A stretch of 6,374 nucleotides of DNA from Paracoccaceae bacterium (lineage in GTDB: Bacteria > Pseudomonadota > Alphaproteobacteria > Rhodobacterales > Rhodobacteraceae). This document shows positions 1 through 5,273 of the stretch, piece by piece; positions within the stretch are counted from its first letter, which is position 1, and every line of letters begins with the position of its first letter. Under the pieces are notes generated by a model, which saw only the letters and a program-made list of their open reading frames with translations, searched no databases and was not told the DNA's origin. The stretch spans positions 13,988-20,361 of the forward strand of contig NVQY01000016.1 in the NCBI GenBank assembly GCA_002400675.1, in the 5' to 3' direction. A program made the translations under genes and the position numbers.

Positions 1-108
1 CTATTGCAACTGGCAGGATATTAAACAATTCGGTTAGTATTGGAATGCGGATTCTGATCCAAAGATCAAAAAAATTCCGATTTTGAACGTTGATTTTGGA
101 TCACTATC
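1..108. other. AT-rich intergenic stretch, no gene supported
   Basis: This stretch lies outside the IS remnant and holds no convincing gene. A plus-strand frame from base 2 encodes a short peptide ending in QFG before a TAG at 35-37. It could be the 3' end of a gene lying to the left, but 11 codons cannot support that. The right part (56-102) forms an imperfect palindrome that is listed separately. I see no promoter or tRNA. Confidence 0.5.
56..102. repeat. Imperfect 47-bp palindrome
   Basis: GATCCAAA at 56-63 is the exact inverse of TTTGGATC at 95-102. The pairing continues inward as ATCA (65-68) with TGAT (91-94) if one G (64) is bulged. A smaller AAAAT/ATTTT stem (71-75 and 80-84) can form inside the loop. 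The stem is AT-rich and no T-run follows it on either strand, so it is not a classical intrinsic terminator. It lies 6 bp outside the left end of the IS remnant. It may be an old transcript-end structure or a protein-binding dyad; the sequence does not say which. Confidence 0.5.
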
Positions 109-123
109 GGCTCTGTTGCACAA
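109..123 (+). repeat. Left terminal inverted repeat of the IS remnant
   Basis: GGCTCTGTTGCACAA matches the inverse of the sequence at 642-656 at 13 of 15 positions. The TGTTGCACAA core is typical of IS5-family ends found in alphaproteobacteria. This end lies on the side of the transposase C-terminus. Confidence 0.8.
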
Positions 124-129
124 AATGGT

Positions 130-593
130 TTAAAGGCGTGCTGCCCCTTTCCCCAGACGGACGTATCCCTCGGGATGGGTTTGGGGGATCCCACACGCAG
201 TGAAACGGTTGAGCACGGCGGCACGACCTTGCGGTTCGCGACTTGACGATCGAATTCCCGCTCCATAATTCCGTCTCCCGGCAATTTGACACAGTGCATT
301 CGTCGCCAGGTAGTGGAGCGCTTGCAAACCATGACAGGGGGCTTCCATGGTTTGGCGTTGCGACGAGTGGGAATGATGGCATCGGCACCCCGGTCGGCAA
401 GGCAACGGCGTTATGACAAGCACGGGTGTCATAGGCACCATCTCTGTTACCATGCCCATCCGCTAATCCTCTGGTACGGTGATGTAAACATCACCTGTCG
501 CCAGTGGATCGAAAGCGATCCGTGACTCCTCAGGGCAGCATTATGAGATCGTCAGTTCGTGGTCTTGGATTCCTGCGGTATGAATCTGCTCAT
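130..593 (-). pseudogene. IS5-family transposase, degraded (early stop, frameshifts, deletions)
   Basis: Pieces of a DDE transposase follow one another on the minus strand in changing frames. The N-terminus MSRFIPQESKTTN begins at the ATG at 593; codon 14, which is Trp in the relatives I recall, is TGA (552-554). After GSLSI (about 507) a large segment is missing. DGAYDTRACH is at 413-442, RGADAIIPTRRNAKPWKP at 339-392, MHCVKL to EREFDRQVA at 237-299, and VLNRFTACGIP at 184-216. The last frame ends with TAA at 130-132. The first catalytic Asp region and the segment bearing the catalytic Glu fall in deleted parts; the second Asp, in DGAYD, remains. The protein cannot be functional. The family assignment rests on remembered IS5 transposase motifs and their order. 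Confidence 0.85.
478..495. repeat. Perfect 8-bp-arm palindrome inside the IS remnant
   Basis: GGTGATGT and ACATCACC are exact inverses separated by AA. The palindrome lies in the interval where the transposase loses its central part, between the N-terminal piece ending near 507 and the DGAYD piece beginning at 442. It may be a by-product of the deletion. No T-run follows on either strand, so a terminator is unlikely. Confidence 0.55.
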
Positions 594-641
594 GCAGCTT
601 GGGTAACACCTTGGGTTCCCGCCGTGAATCCCTCACCTGAC

Positions 642-656
642 TTGTGCAACAATGCC
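642..656 (-). repeat. Right terminal inverted repeat of the IS remnant
   Basis: Read on the minus strand this is GGCATTGTTGCACAA, the partner of the repeat at 109-123 with two mismatches (positions 4 and 5). It lies upstream of the transposase start codon, so it is the 5' end of the element, and it abuts the 3' end of fliL. Confidence 0.8.
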
Positions 657-663
657 TTTCTGA

Positions 664-1152
664 TCACGTATCCTGACGTATTATGTCCATGATCAGGACA
701 TTCAAAATATCCGGCCCCATTTCCTCTTGTGCCACCTCCCGCAAGGCGGTTCGCAAAAGATCCAGTGTTTCCGTTCGCGTGAAGAATGCGCCTTTGAACC
801 CACCCATGTTGGCATGTTCAAATAGGGTACGCAAAAAGGCATCTCGTAGCTTGGGTTCTCGATTGTAGATTTCCTCACTGATTCCGGGCCGCGTTTCCAA
901 GCTAAGTGAGATGACAACCAGTGCAGCAATCGAGTTATTCTCAACAACCGGAATTACGAACTGATTGCTCATCTTTACGAATTCTGTGCCTGAATCTGTA
1001 GCAGTTTCGTGATCCGAGCCTTCCGGTTTTTCCGGAGGGGCCGTTTCCATGCCGGATTGTTGATCAACCGGTGGCGACAAGAACATTGCAGTTCCGATCC
1101 CCCCACCGATTCCGGCAAGTAGAAAAATCAAGGGTACTATCTTGGCAATCAT
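664..1152 (-). CDS. fliL: FliL-family flagellar basal-body-associated protein
   Basis: FliL proteins are single-pass inner-membrane proteins around the basal body and stators that affect torque and motor stability. This 162-residue product starts with a hydrophobic segment (about residues 4-25, rich in Gly and Ile/Leu). A polar Pro/Glu/Ser/Thr linker follows (about 28-55), then the periplasmic domain: NQFVIPVV (63-70), the strand AALVVISLSLE (76-86) and EPKLRDAFLRTLF (99-111), which fits the family's P-x-hydrophobic-RD helix. The C-terminus ends in IIRQDT. The ATG at 1152 has GAAGG (1159-1163) 6 nt upstream, overlapping the flgH stop codon, with a 9-nt gap between the genes. It is the last gene of the operon; its stop codon is only 7 bp from an IS remnant and no terminator lies between. 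The call is firm for the family; sequence alone does not prove an essential motor role here. Confidence 0.82.
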   Translation of the reverse strand: MIAKIVPLIFLLAGIGGGIGTAMFLSPPVDQQSGMETAPPEKPEGSDHETATDSGTEFVKMSNQFVIPVVENNSIAALVVISLSLETRPGISEEIYNREPKLRDAFLRTLFEHANMGGFKGAFFTRTETLDLLRTALREVAQEEMGPDILNVLIMDIIRQDT

Positions 1153-1161
1153 ATCAAGCCT

Positions 1162-1899
1162 TCAGAATGGGAGAACCGCGTCAAGAATCTGCTGCCCATA
1201 ACGCGGTTGCTGCATATCGGTGATCTGCCCGCGCCCGCCGTAGGAAACCCTTGCGGAGGCAATCTTATCATAGGTGATTTCGTTTTGCCGGGCGATATCC
1301 TCGGGACGAACAAAACCAGTGACCAGCAATTCACGCATTTCAAAATTTACCCGCAGTTCTTGCGAGCCGGATATCGACAACACCCCGTTGGGCAATACGT
1401 CAATGACCGTAGCCGCGACACGCAGGGTCAGTTTCTCTTTGCGTTTCACTGACCCGCTTCCGGTGGACCCGCTTGTTGAATTCAAATCAACGGCTTCGGC
1501 CAGTGTTGCACCATCTGGCAGGTTTTGGTTGATCCTCTGGGGCACGCCAAACAACTGGGTTATCCCAAGTGTTTCAGAACCTGAACGTTCTCTTGACGTG
1601 TTATTTGAAATCTCAGCTTTCTCGTCGATTTCTATAACAACCGTCAGAATATCCCCTTTCTGAACCGCCCTTCGGTCACCCAGAAGCGAGTTTTTGCCAG
1701 CGCTCCACAATGAAGCCTGATCTACACTTCGTTGCGGTTGGGTTCGCAATGGCAATCCGGGAAACAGCATAGCAACCTGCTCCGGAGATTCCGAAATTGG
1801 TGTAAAGCTGGGCGGCTTTCCGATGTGATCGGCCCGCCCACATGCGGTCAGAAAGACCAGTCCGGAAATTGCGAATATGTGACGACTTGCTTTATGCAT
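1162..1899 (-). CDS. flgH: Flagellar L-ring protein FlgH (lipoprotein)
   Basis: FlgH forms the L-ring, the outer-membrane bushing through which the flagellar rod turns. The 245-residue product begins with a lipoprotein signal peptide whose lipobox LTAC (17-20) puts the lipidated Cys at residue 20. Family landmarks follow: ASLW (62-65), KGDILTVVIEIDEKAEISN (81-99), VIDVLPNGVLSISGSQEL (165-182), VNFEMRELLVTGFVRPEDI (184-202) and ASARVSYGGRG (214-224). Between about residues 140 and 150 lies a Ser/Gly/Thr-rich loop. The start ATG at 1899 overlaps the flgA stop codon by one base (TAATG), and GAGG (1907-1910) lies 7 nt upstream inside flgA, so translation is probably coupled. Length fits the family. 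Its partner, the P-ring protein FlgI, is not in the window. Confidence 0.96.
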   Translation of the reverse strand: MHKASRHIFAISGLVFLTACGRADHIGKPPSFTPISESPEQVAMLFPGLPLRTQPQRSVDQASLWSAGKNSLLGDRRAVQKGDILTVVIEIDEKAEISNNTSRERSGSETLGITQLFGVPQRINQNLPDGATLAEAVDLNSTSGSTGSGSVKRKEKLTLRVAATVIDVLPNGVLSISGSQELRVNFEMRELLVTGFVRPEDIARQNEITYDKIASARVSYGGRGQITDMQQPRYGQQILDAVLPF

Positions 1900-2315
1900 T
1901 ACTGAACCTCGATTGATCCATTGGCCAGGATAACACCTGTCACAGCTGTACGTGACCCTACGTTCATCGCTCTTATTGTTTCTCCGACAGCACCACGTCC
2001 AAGTGCGCGGCCTTCGGTGACTATCTTTAGGGGCCCATTTGAGAATACCAGCAAAACGATATCATTTCGCCCGATGACCGCCGGCGGGCCAATGTCGCCG
2101 GGTCGGATTGGGCGCCCGGCATATAGGGTGACTCGTGCCTCTTGGCCGATGATTTCTTGTGGCTGCGAAAATGCCCCCGAGATATCGACTGAATTTACAG
2201 TCAAGTCCCGCGCGTCAATAATTTCTCTTGCGCGAATGGTTCGGGTGGGGACAACGGCCTCTGCGAGGGCCGATGTTCCTATCGACATGAGCAGACATAT
2301 AAGAAGACCACGCAT
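1899..2315 (-). CDS. flgA: Flagellar P-ring assembly chaperone FlgA (short form)
   Basis: FlgA is the periplasmic chaperone needed to assemble FlgI into the P-ring. The 138-residue protein has a Sec signal peptide (about 1-19, ending SALAEA), then a SAF-type domain: TRTIRAREIIDARDLTV (24-40), EIIGQEARVTLYAGRPIRPGDI (54-75), and the C-terminal half with TEGRALGRGAVGETIRAMN (100-118), an SRT (121-123) and a closing Gly-Ser-Ile-Glu-Val strand. Enterobacterial FlgA is about 220 residues; this one lacks the extra N-terminal domain, a short form I associate with Rhodobacterales and other alphaproteobacteria. The ATG at 2315 overlaps the flgG TAA by one base, and its ribosome binding site is weak, so reinitiation after flgG is likely. 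Confidence 0.93.
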   Translation of the reverse strand: MRGLLICLLMSIGTSALAEAVVPTRTIRAREIIDARDLTVNSVDISGAFSQPQEIIGQEARVTLYAGRPIRPGDIGPPAVIGRNDIVLLVFSNGPLKIVTEGRALGRGAVGETIRAMNVGSRTAVTGVILANGSIEVQ

Positions 2316-3100
2316 TATCGCACCTGTGTCGTTGCGGCCATCATTTGGTCGGCTGCGGAAATGACTTTTGCGTTCATTTCATACCCCCGCTGCGCCTCGA
2401 TCAATTCGGTTACTTCGCGAACGGCATCGACAGAACTGGCTTCAAGATACCCTTGGCGCAACAACCCCATTCCATCCTGGCCGGGTGTTGAAATTAGGGC
2501 AGGCCCAGAGGCTTCGGTTTCGCTGAACAGATTGCTCCCAAGTGCTTCGAGGCCTTTTGCATTGGTAAAGCCAGCGAGATCGAATTGCCCCAGCAACTGA
2601 CCTTCAGCGGCATCATCGAAATAGACATAGACTTCGCCTGATGCATTGATCGAAATGCTGCGCGCATCCGATGGAATGACGATTTCCGGGGACACAGCCA
2701 AGCCATCTGACGTGACAATCAACCCGTCGCCCGTTCGTTTTAGACCACCATCCCGAGTATAGGCGGTTCGACCGGATGGCAGCGTCACTTCAAGGTAACC
2801 ACGCCCTTCGATTGCCACGTCCAGGTCATTTCCGGTCGCCGTCACGGCACCCTGCGCGAGTTGTACGCTGACCGCTGAGGGGCGTACGCCCAGGCCAAGC
2901 TGTACACCGGTCGGAAGCACCGTGCCATCCGAGGCATTCACTGTTCCCGGGCGCGAAACTTGTTGGTAATGAAGGTCAGAAAACTCAGCCCGGCGCGCGT
3001 TGTATCCGGTGGTGTTCATGTTTGCGAGGTTGTTTGCGATGGTTTCGACGCGCATCTGCTGTGCGCTCATTCCGGTTGCGGCAATTTTCAGGGCGCGCAT
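2315..3100 (-). CDS. flgG: Flagellar distal rod protein FlgG
   Basis: FlgG polymerises into the distal rod that passes through the P and L rings. The 261-residue product has the full family layout. The N-terminal helix contains the rod/hook signature ETIANNLANMNTTGY (19-33). GRGYLEV (99-105) and YTRDGGLKRTGDGLIVTSDG (114-133) lie in the central domain, LEALGSNLF (184-192) follows, and the C-terminal helix holds TELIEAQRGYEMNAKVI (231-247). Length matches the usual 260-262 residues. AAAGGAG (3107-3113) lies 6 nt upstream of the ATG at 3100, the strongest ribosome binding site in the operon, which fits a protein made in many copies. A 21-nt gap separates it from flgF, the largest gap within the operon. 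Confidence 0.98.
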   Translation of the reverse strand: MRALKIAATGMSAQQMRVETIANNLANMNTTGYNARRAEFSDLHYQQVSRPGTVNASDGTVLPTGVQLGLGVRPSAVSVQLAQGAVTATGNDLDVAIEGRGYLEVTLPSGRTAYTRDGGLKRTGDGLIVTSDGLAVSPEIVIPSDARSISINASGEVYVYFDDAAEGQLLGQFDLAGFTNAKGLEALGSNLFSETEASGPALISTPGQDGMGLLRQGYLEASSVDAVREVTELIEAQRGYEMNAKVISAADQMMAATTQVR

Positions 3101-3121
3101 GGGCGTCTCCTTTGAGCTGGG

Positions 3122-3835
3122 TTAACGGATCAGGGTTTTGACCGCATTGCGAATGCGTTCATCTTCGGATTCAAGAAAACTTTGACCCATCTCGTAAGAG
3201 CGTTGAATCTCAATCATCCGGGCCAGTTGCGATATCGGATTCACATTTGAGCTTTCAAGAAAGCCCTGTAATATCGTGGGCTTCTCCACCGGTTCTGTTC
3301 CTGAATCCGTCCGAAACATTACACCGTTTTCGCGAACCATATCGTTTGAATCCGCCGGTAGGAACAATCCGATCTGGCCAAGTGGTTGACCATTTACACT
3401 GATTGTCCCATCGCTGGCGACGTTCACTTTCTCTACCGAACCCGGCACAAACACCGGAGATCCGCCAGAATCGAGAACACGGTAACCATCCATTGTTACC
3501 AGGTCGCCATCGGCATTTGGGGCAAAGCTGCCTGCGCGAGTCAGGCGTTCCCCGTTGGGCGTTTCGACAAGAAAGAAACCTTCGCCTTCGATTGCAAAGT
3601 CGAACGACCCGTTGGTTTGCGTCAAGGTGCCCTGGGCCATCGAAGTGTTGCGGATTTGCGCACGTGACAAAGACACGGCCGATCGACCTTGGGCTGAGTC
3701 GATGAATTCTGAAAACATCAACCCTTCTTGGCGGTATCCGGTGGTCGCCGCGTTGGCAATATTGTTTGCGACGATTTGCATTTCGTTCAACAACCCGGAT
3801 TGGCGGGAAACCGTGACATAATCCGAAATACCCAT
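3122..3835 (-). CDS. flgF: Flagellar proximal rod protein FlgF
   Basis: FlgF is a proximal rod subunit exported by the flagellar type III apparatus. The 237-residue product has the N-terminal rod signature VANNIANAATTGYRQE (22-37), the central FAIEGEGFFLVETPNGERLTRAGSF stretch (80-104) with DGDLVTMDGYRVL (109-121), and the C-terminal helix NPISQLARMIEIQRSYEMGQSF (199-220). A longer reading frame runs upstream of 3835, but that segment is the fliQ gene in another frame and has no FlgF homology. The ATG at 3835 gives the usual N-terminus MGISDYV and has GGAGG (3842-3846) 6 nt upstream. It overlaps the fliQ stop codon by one base (TGATG), so the two are probably translationally coupled. Confidence 0.96.
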   Translation of the reverse strand: MGISDYVTVSRQSGLLNEMQIVANNIANAATTGYRQEGLMFSEFIDSAQGRSAVSLSRAQIRNTSMAQGTLTQTNGSFDFAIEGEGFFLVETPNGERLTRAGSFAPNADGDLVTMDGYRVLDSGGSPVFVPGSVEKVNVASDGTISVNGQPLGQIGLFLPADSNDMVRENGVMFRTDSGTEPVEKPTILQGFLESSNVNPISQLARMIEIQRSYEMGQSFLESEDERIRNAVKTLIR

Positions 3836-4107
3836 CAGGAACCTCCAGCGATCAAAGGCAGGATCTGGACATGGAAAAACGACACCAACGTCTGCGTCAT
3901 GAACCCCATGGTCACCCAGAAAACGATGACAATTGCCGCCAGTTTGGGCACAAATGTCAGGGTCAATTCCTGAATGGAGGTCAATGCCTGAAACAAGCCA
4001 ACAGTAAGTCCGGCCACCAATGCCACAGTCAGGATTGGCATCGACACCAATACAGCGGCCCATAAGCCCTGGCGCATGGTGTCAAAAAATACCCCTTCGC
4101 TAAGCAT
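3835..4107 (-). CDS. fliQ: Flagellar export gate membrane protein FliQ
   Basis: FliQ is a small two-helix inner-membrane subunit of the FliPQR export gate of the flagellar type III secretion system. The 90-residue product shows hydrophobic segments at about residues 15-38 and 55-77. Between them is the family motif QALTSIQELTLTFVPK (40-55). The MLSEGVFFD start at 4107 gives the standard length of about 89-90 residues; an upstream in-frame ATG at 4146 lies within fliE and would add 13 residues with no family counterpart. One base separates its ATG from the fliE stop codon and no clear Shine-Dalgarno is visible, so it probably depends on coupling to fliE. FliP and FliR are not in this window; fliQ alone sits among the rod genes here. 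Confidence 0.94.
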   Translation of the reverse strand: MLSEGVFFDTMRQGLWAAVLVSMPILTVALVAGLTVGLFQALTSIQELTLTFVPKLAAIVIVFWVTMGFMTQTLVSFFHVQILPLIAGGS

Positions 4108-4108
4108 A

Positions 4109-4393
4109 TCAGACCGGCATCCGCAGGATTTCCTGGTACGCCTCAACGACTTTGTTGCGCACGGTAATCGCGGTTTCCACGGCCAGTTCCGCTTGCGCCA
4201 GGGCCTGAACCAGCGCAGTCGGATCTGCGTCCCCGGTCATTGCTGCCATGGCGGCGGTTTCGCCTTGCTCAAGAGTAGCGGCAAAATCTGTGGCGGCCGA
4301 TTTCAGCGTTTCACCAACCGAATTGGGATCGGGCCGTGTGGCGGGGCGTGCGGCGTTGTACCCCTGAGGGGCGGTTAGATTACGAATATCCAT
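4109..4393 (-). CDS. fliE: Flagellar hook-basal body complex protein FliE
   Basis: FliE links the MS ring and export gate to the first rod subunits. The 94-residue product has a variable N-terminal part, then a helical C-terminal half with ALVQALAQAELAVETAITVRNKVVEAYQEILRMPV spread over residues 60-94. The VRNKVVEAYQEILRM segment (78-92) is the characteristic end of the family, followed by a terminal Val. GAGGAG (4401-4406) lies 7 nt upstream of the ATG at 4393, and a 13-nt gap separates it from flgC. Placement directly after flgBC matches other alphaproteobacterial clusters and its role as the base of the rod. Confidence 0.95.
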   Translation of the reverse strand: MDIRNLTAPQGYNAARPATRPDPNSVGETLKSAATDFAATLEQGETAAMAAMTGDADPTALVQALAQAELAVETAITVRNKVVEAYQEILRMPV

Positions 4394-4406
4394 TCTGGAT
4401 CTCCTC

Positions 4407-4799
4407 TTATTTTCTTAACAAGTCCAACAAGGCGGACGACATTTGCCGGGCCTGATCAAACATTTTTAGATTCGCTTCGTAGCTTCGCTGCGCTTCTCGG
4501 GCGTCAGCTATTTCGATCATGAGATCGACGTTGGACCCGTTGTAGTTACCGGTTTCGTCGGCCAGGGGGTTTGCGGGATCATAAATCCGCGCCAATTCTC
4601 TTTGGTCCAGTTGTACCGGGCCGACTGCAATTCTTTCCATCTTTCCGGATGCGTCCCGAACAGCTTCAAACGAAACGGTTTTGCGTCGATATCCGGGTGT
4701 GTCCGCCTGCGAAATGTTTTCCGAAACATGGCGCAGGCGGGTGGCCTGCGCGGCAAGGGCGCTGGCGGAAATTGATAGGGATTTTGAAAATTCACTCAT
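4407..4799 (-). CDS. flgC: Flagellar proximal rod protein FlgC
   Basis: FlgC is a proximal rod subunit. The 130-residue product has the FlgC-type N-terminus SLSISASALAAQATRLRHVSENIS (7-30), then QADTPGYRRKTVSFE (31-45), and the C-terminal helix with VDLMIEIADAREAQRSYEANLKMFDQARQM (91-120). The usual NIAN element reads NISQ here, a mild deviation from most rod proteins. A TTG at 4823 would add 8 residues and overlap flgB. The ATG at 4799 is preferred because GGGGGG (4808-4813) lies 8 nt upstream and MSEFSKSL fits the family start. The 13-nt gap after flgB indicates cotranscription. Confidence 0.95.
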   Translation of the reverse strand: MSEFSKSLSISASALAAQATRLRHVSENISQADTPGYRRKTVSFEAVRDASGKMERIAVGPVQLDQRELARIYDPANPLADETGNYNGSNVDLMIEIADAREAQRSYEANLKMFDQARQMSSALLDLLRK

Positions 4800-4812
4800 G
4801 CCAATGTCCCCC

Positions 4813-5199
4813 CTATCGCCCAAGACTGTTGCGTAGAATGCTTAAGGAGGATTTGTAAATCGCCAAGGCAAGGTCGTGTTGACGCTTGACTTCGACCCCA
4901 TTCAACATCTCATTTTCAATCGAGACGGTGTTTCCATTTGGGTCGGATGTGGCATTAGGCGTGAAAGTTTCCCACGCCGATCCGTCGGAAGACATGCCGT
5001 TCAGGTGCCCGGCACGACTGGCACGCATTCCTGCTCCGGTTCCGCTGTTTTTAATCACGTCCTGGAATGGGACCAGGTCGCGGGCCTTATAGCCCGGCGT
5101 GTCAGAATTTGCCATATTTTGCGCGATGACCGCTTGGCGTTCGCCGGCATGGGTGGCCATGGCGGCTGCGGTTCGAAAGACATTCAGGTCTGTGAACAT
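4813..5199 (-). CDS. flgB: Flagellar proximal rod protein FlgB
   Basis: FlgB is the first rod gene of this operon and encodes a proximal rod subunit. The 128-residue product has AVIAQNMANSDTPGYKARDLVPF (23-45), the rod signature with the FlgB-typical YKARD. The C-terminal part holds DPNGNTVSIENEM (86-98) and the helix HDLALAIYKSSLSILRNSLG (108-127), both standard for FlgB. An in-frame TTG at 5226 would add 9 residues, but the ATG at 5199 gives the usual MFTDLNVF start and has GAGGGAG (5208-5214) 8 nt upstream. It is the promoter-proximal gene of the minus-strand operon and is divergent from fliI across an 88-bp region. Confidence 0.96.
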   Translation of the reverse strand: MFTDLNVFRTAAAMATHAGERQAVIAQNMANSDTPGYKARDLVPFQDVIKNSGTGAGMRASRAGHLNGMSSDGSAWETFTPNATSDPNGNTVSIENEMLNGVEVKRQHDLALAIYKSSLSILRNSLGR

Positions 5200-5222
5200 C
5201 GGGGCTTCTCCCTCGATTGGTT

Positions 5223-5238
5223 TCAACTAAGGCTTAAC
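5223..5238 (+). promoter_or_regulatory. Candidate CtrA binding box
   Basis: The bases read TCAA, seven spacer bases, then TTAAC, which differs from the CtrA consensus TTAA-N7-TTAAC at one position. CtrA controls motility genes in many alphaproteobacteria, including Rhodobacterales. The box lies about 50 nt before the fliI start in the matching orientation, a distance that suits a -35-proximal activator site. It is only 24 nt from the flgB start, too near to be a -35 site in that direction. Assignment rests on the motif and context only. Confidence 0.4.
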
Positions 5239-5243
5239 CCTGA

Positions 5244-5269
5244 TTCCTTTAGAAACAGTTTCAGGAAAC
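5244..5269. repeat. Nested GAAAC/GTTTC dyad in the fliI-flgB intergenic region
   Basis: GAAAC (5252-5256), a single A, then GTTTC (5258-5262) form one dyad. GTTTC (5258-5262), AG, then GAAAC (5265-5269) form a second that shares the middle arm. TTCCT (5244-5248) and AGGAA (5263-5267) extend the first dyad with a 3-nt asymmetry. This suggests an operator or a short mRNA hairpin in the fliI leader. No named regulator can be assigned. Confidence 0.4.
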
Positions 5270-5273
5270 ATAT

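Larger units (their letters stand above)
109..656 (-). mobile_element. Decayed IS5-family insertion sequence remnant (about 548 bp)
   Basis: Both ends carry a recognisable terminal inverted repeat. The left end begins GGCTCTGTTGCACAA and the right end, read on the opposite strand, begins GGCATTGTTGCACAA, matching at 13 of 15 positions. Between them the minus strand carries pieces of an IS5-type DDE transposase in family order. Intact relatives as I recall them are roughly 0.8-1 kb, so this copy has lost several hundred bases, apparently as at least two internal deletions. No clean target-site duplication is visible: the flanking tetranucleotides are TATC and TTTC. The element ends 7 bp beyond the fliL stop codon and so did not truncate fliL. 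It is almost certainly immobile unless served in trans by an intact relative elsewhere. Confidence 0.85.

Noticed and set aside
2..37. Plus-strand C-terminus of a gene to the left of the window
   Set aside because: Only 11 codons are visible before the stop; nothing identifies a protein.
56..102. Rho-independent terminator
   Set aside because: The stem is AT-rich with a long loop and no T-run after it on either strand.
286..692. Plus-strand reading frames across the IS remnant as small genes
   Set aside because: They lie antisense to recognisable transposase fragments, show no domains, and lack convincing ribosome binding sites.
3836..4063. Extension of the flgF reading frame upstream to give a 313-residue protein
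   Set aside because: The added segment overlaps fliQ in another frame and has no rod-protein features; the ATG at 3835 has a good GGAGG and gives the family N-terminus.
4108..4146. Upstream ATG for fliQ adding 13 residues
   Set aside because: It lies inside fliE, and the added Arg/Cys-rich residues have no counterpart in FliQ; the start at 4107 gives the normal length.
4800..4823. TTG start for flgC overlapping flgB
   Set aside because: The ATG at 4799 is preceded by a G-rich ribosome binding site at suitable spacing and matches the family start.
664..5199. CRISPR array, tRNA or integrase attachment site within the operon
   Set aside because: No regularly spaced repeats or tRNA-like cloverleaf sequence is visible; the whole span is accounted for by nine packed flagellar genes.
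5200..5226. TTG start for flgB nine codons upstream
   Set aside because: The ATG at 5199 has a proper ribosome binding site and matches the usual MFTDLNVF-type start.
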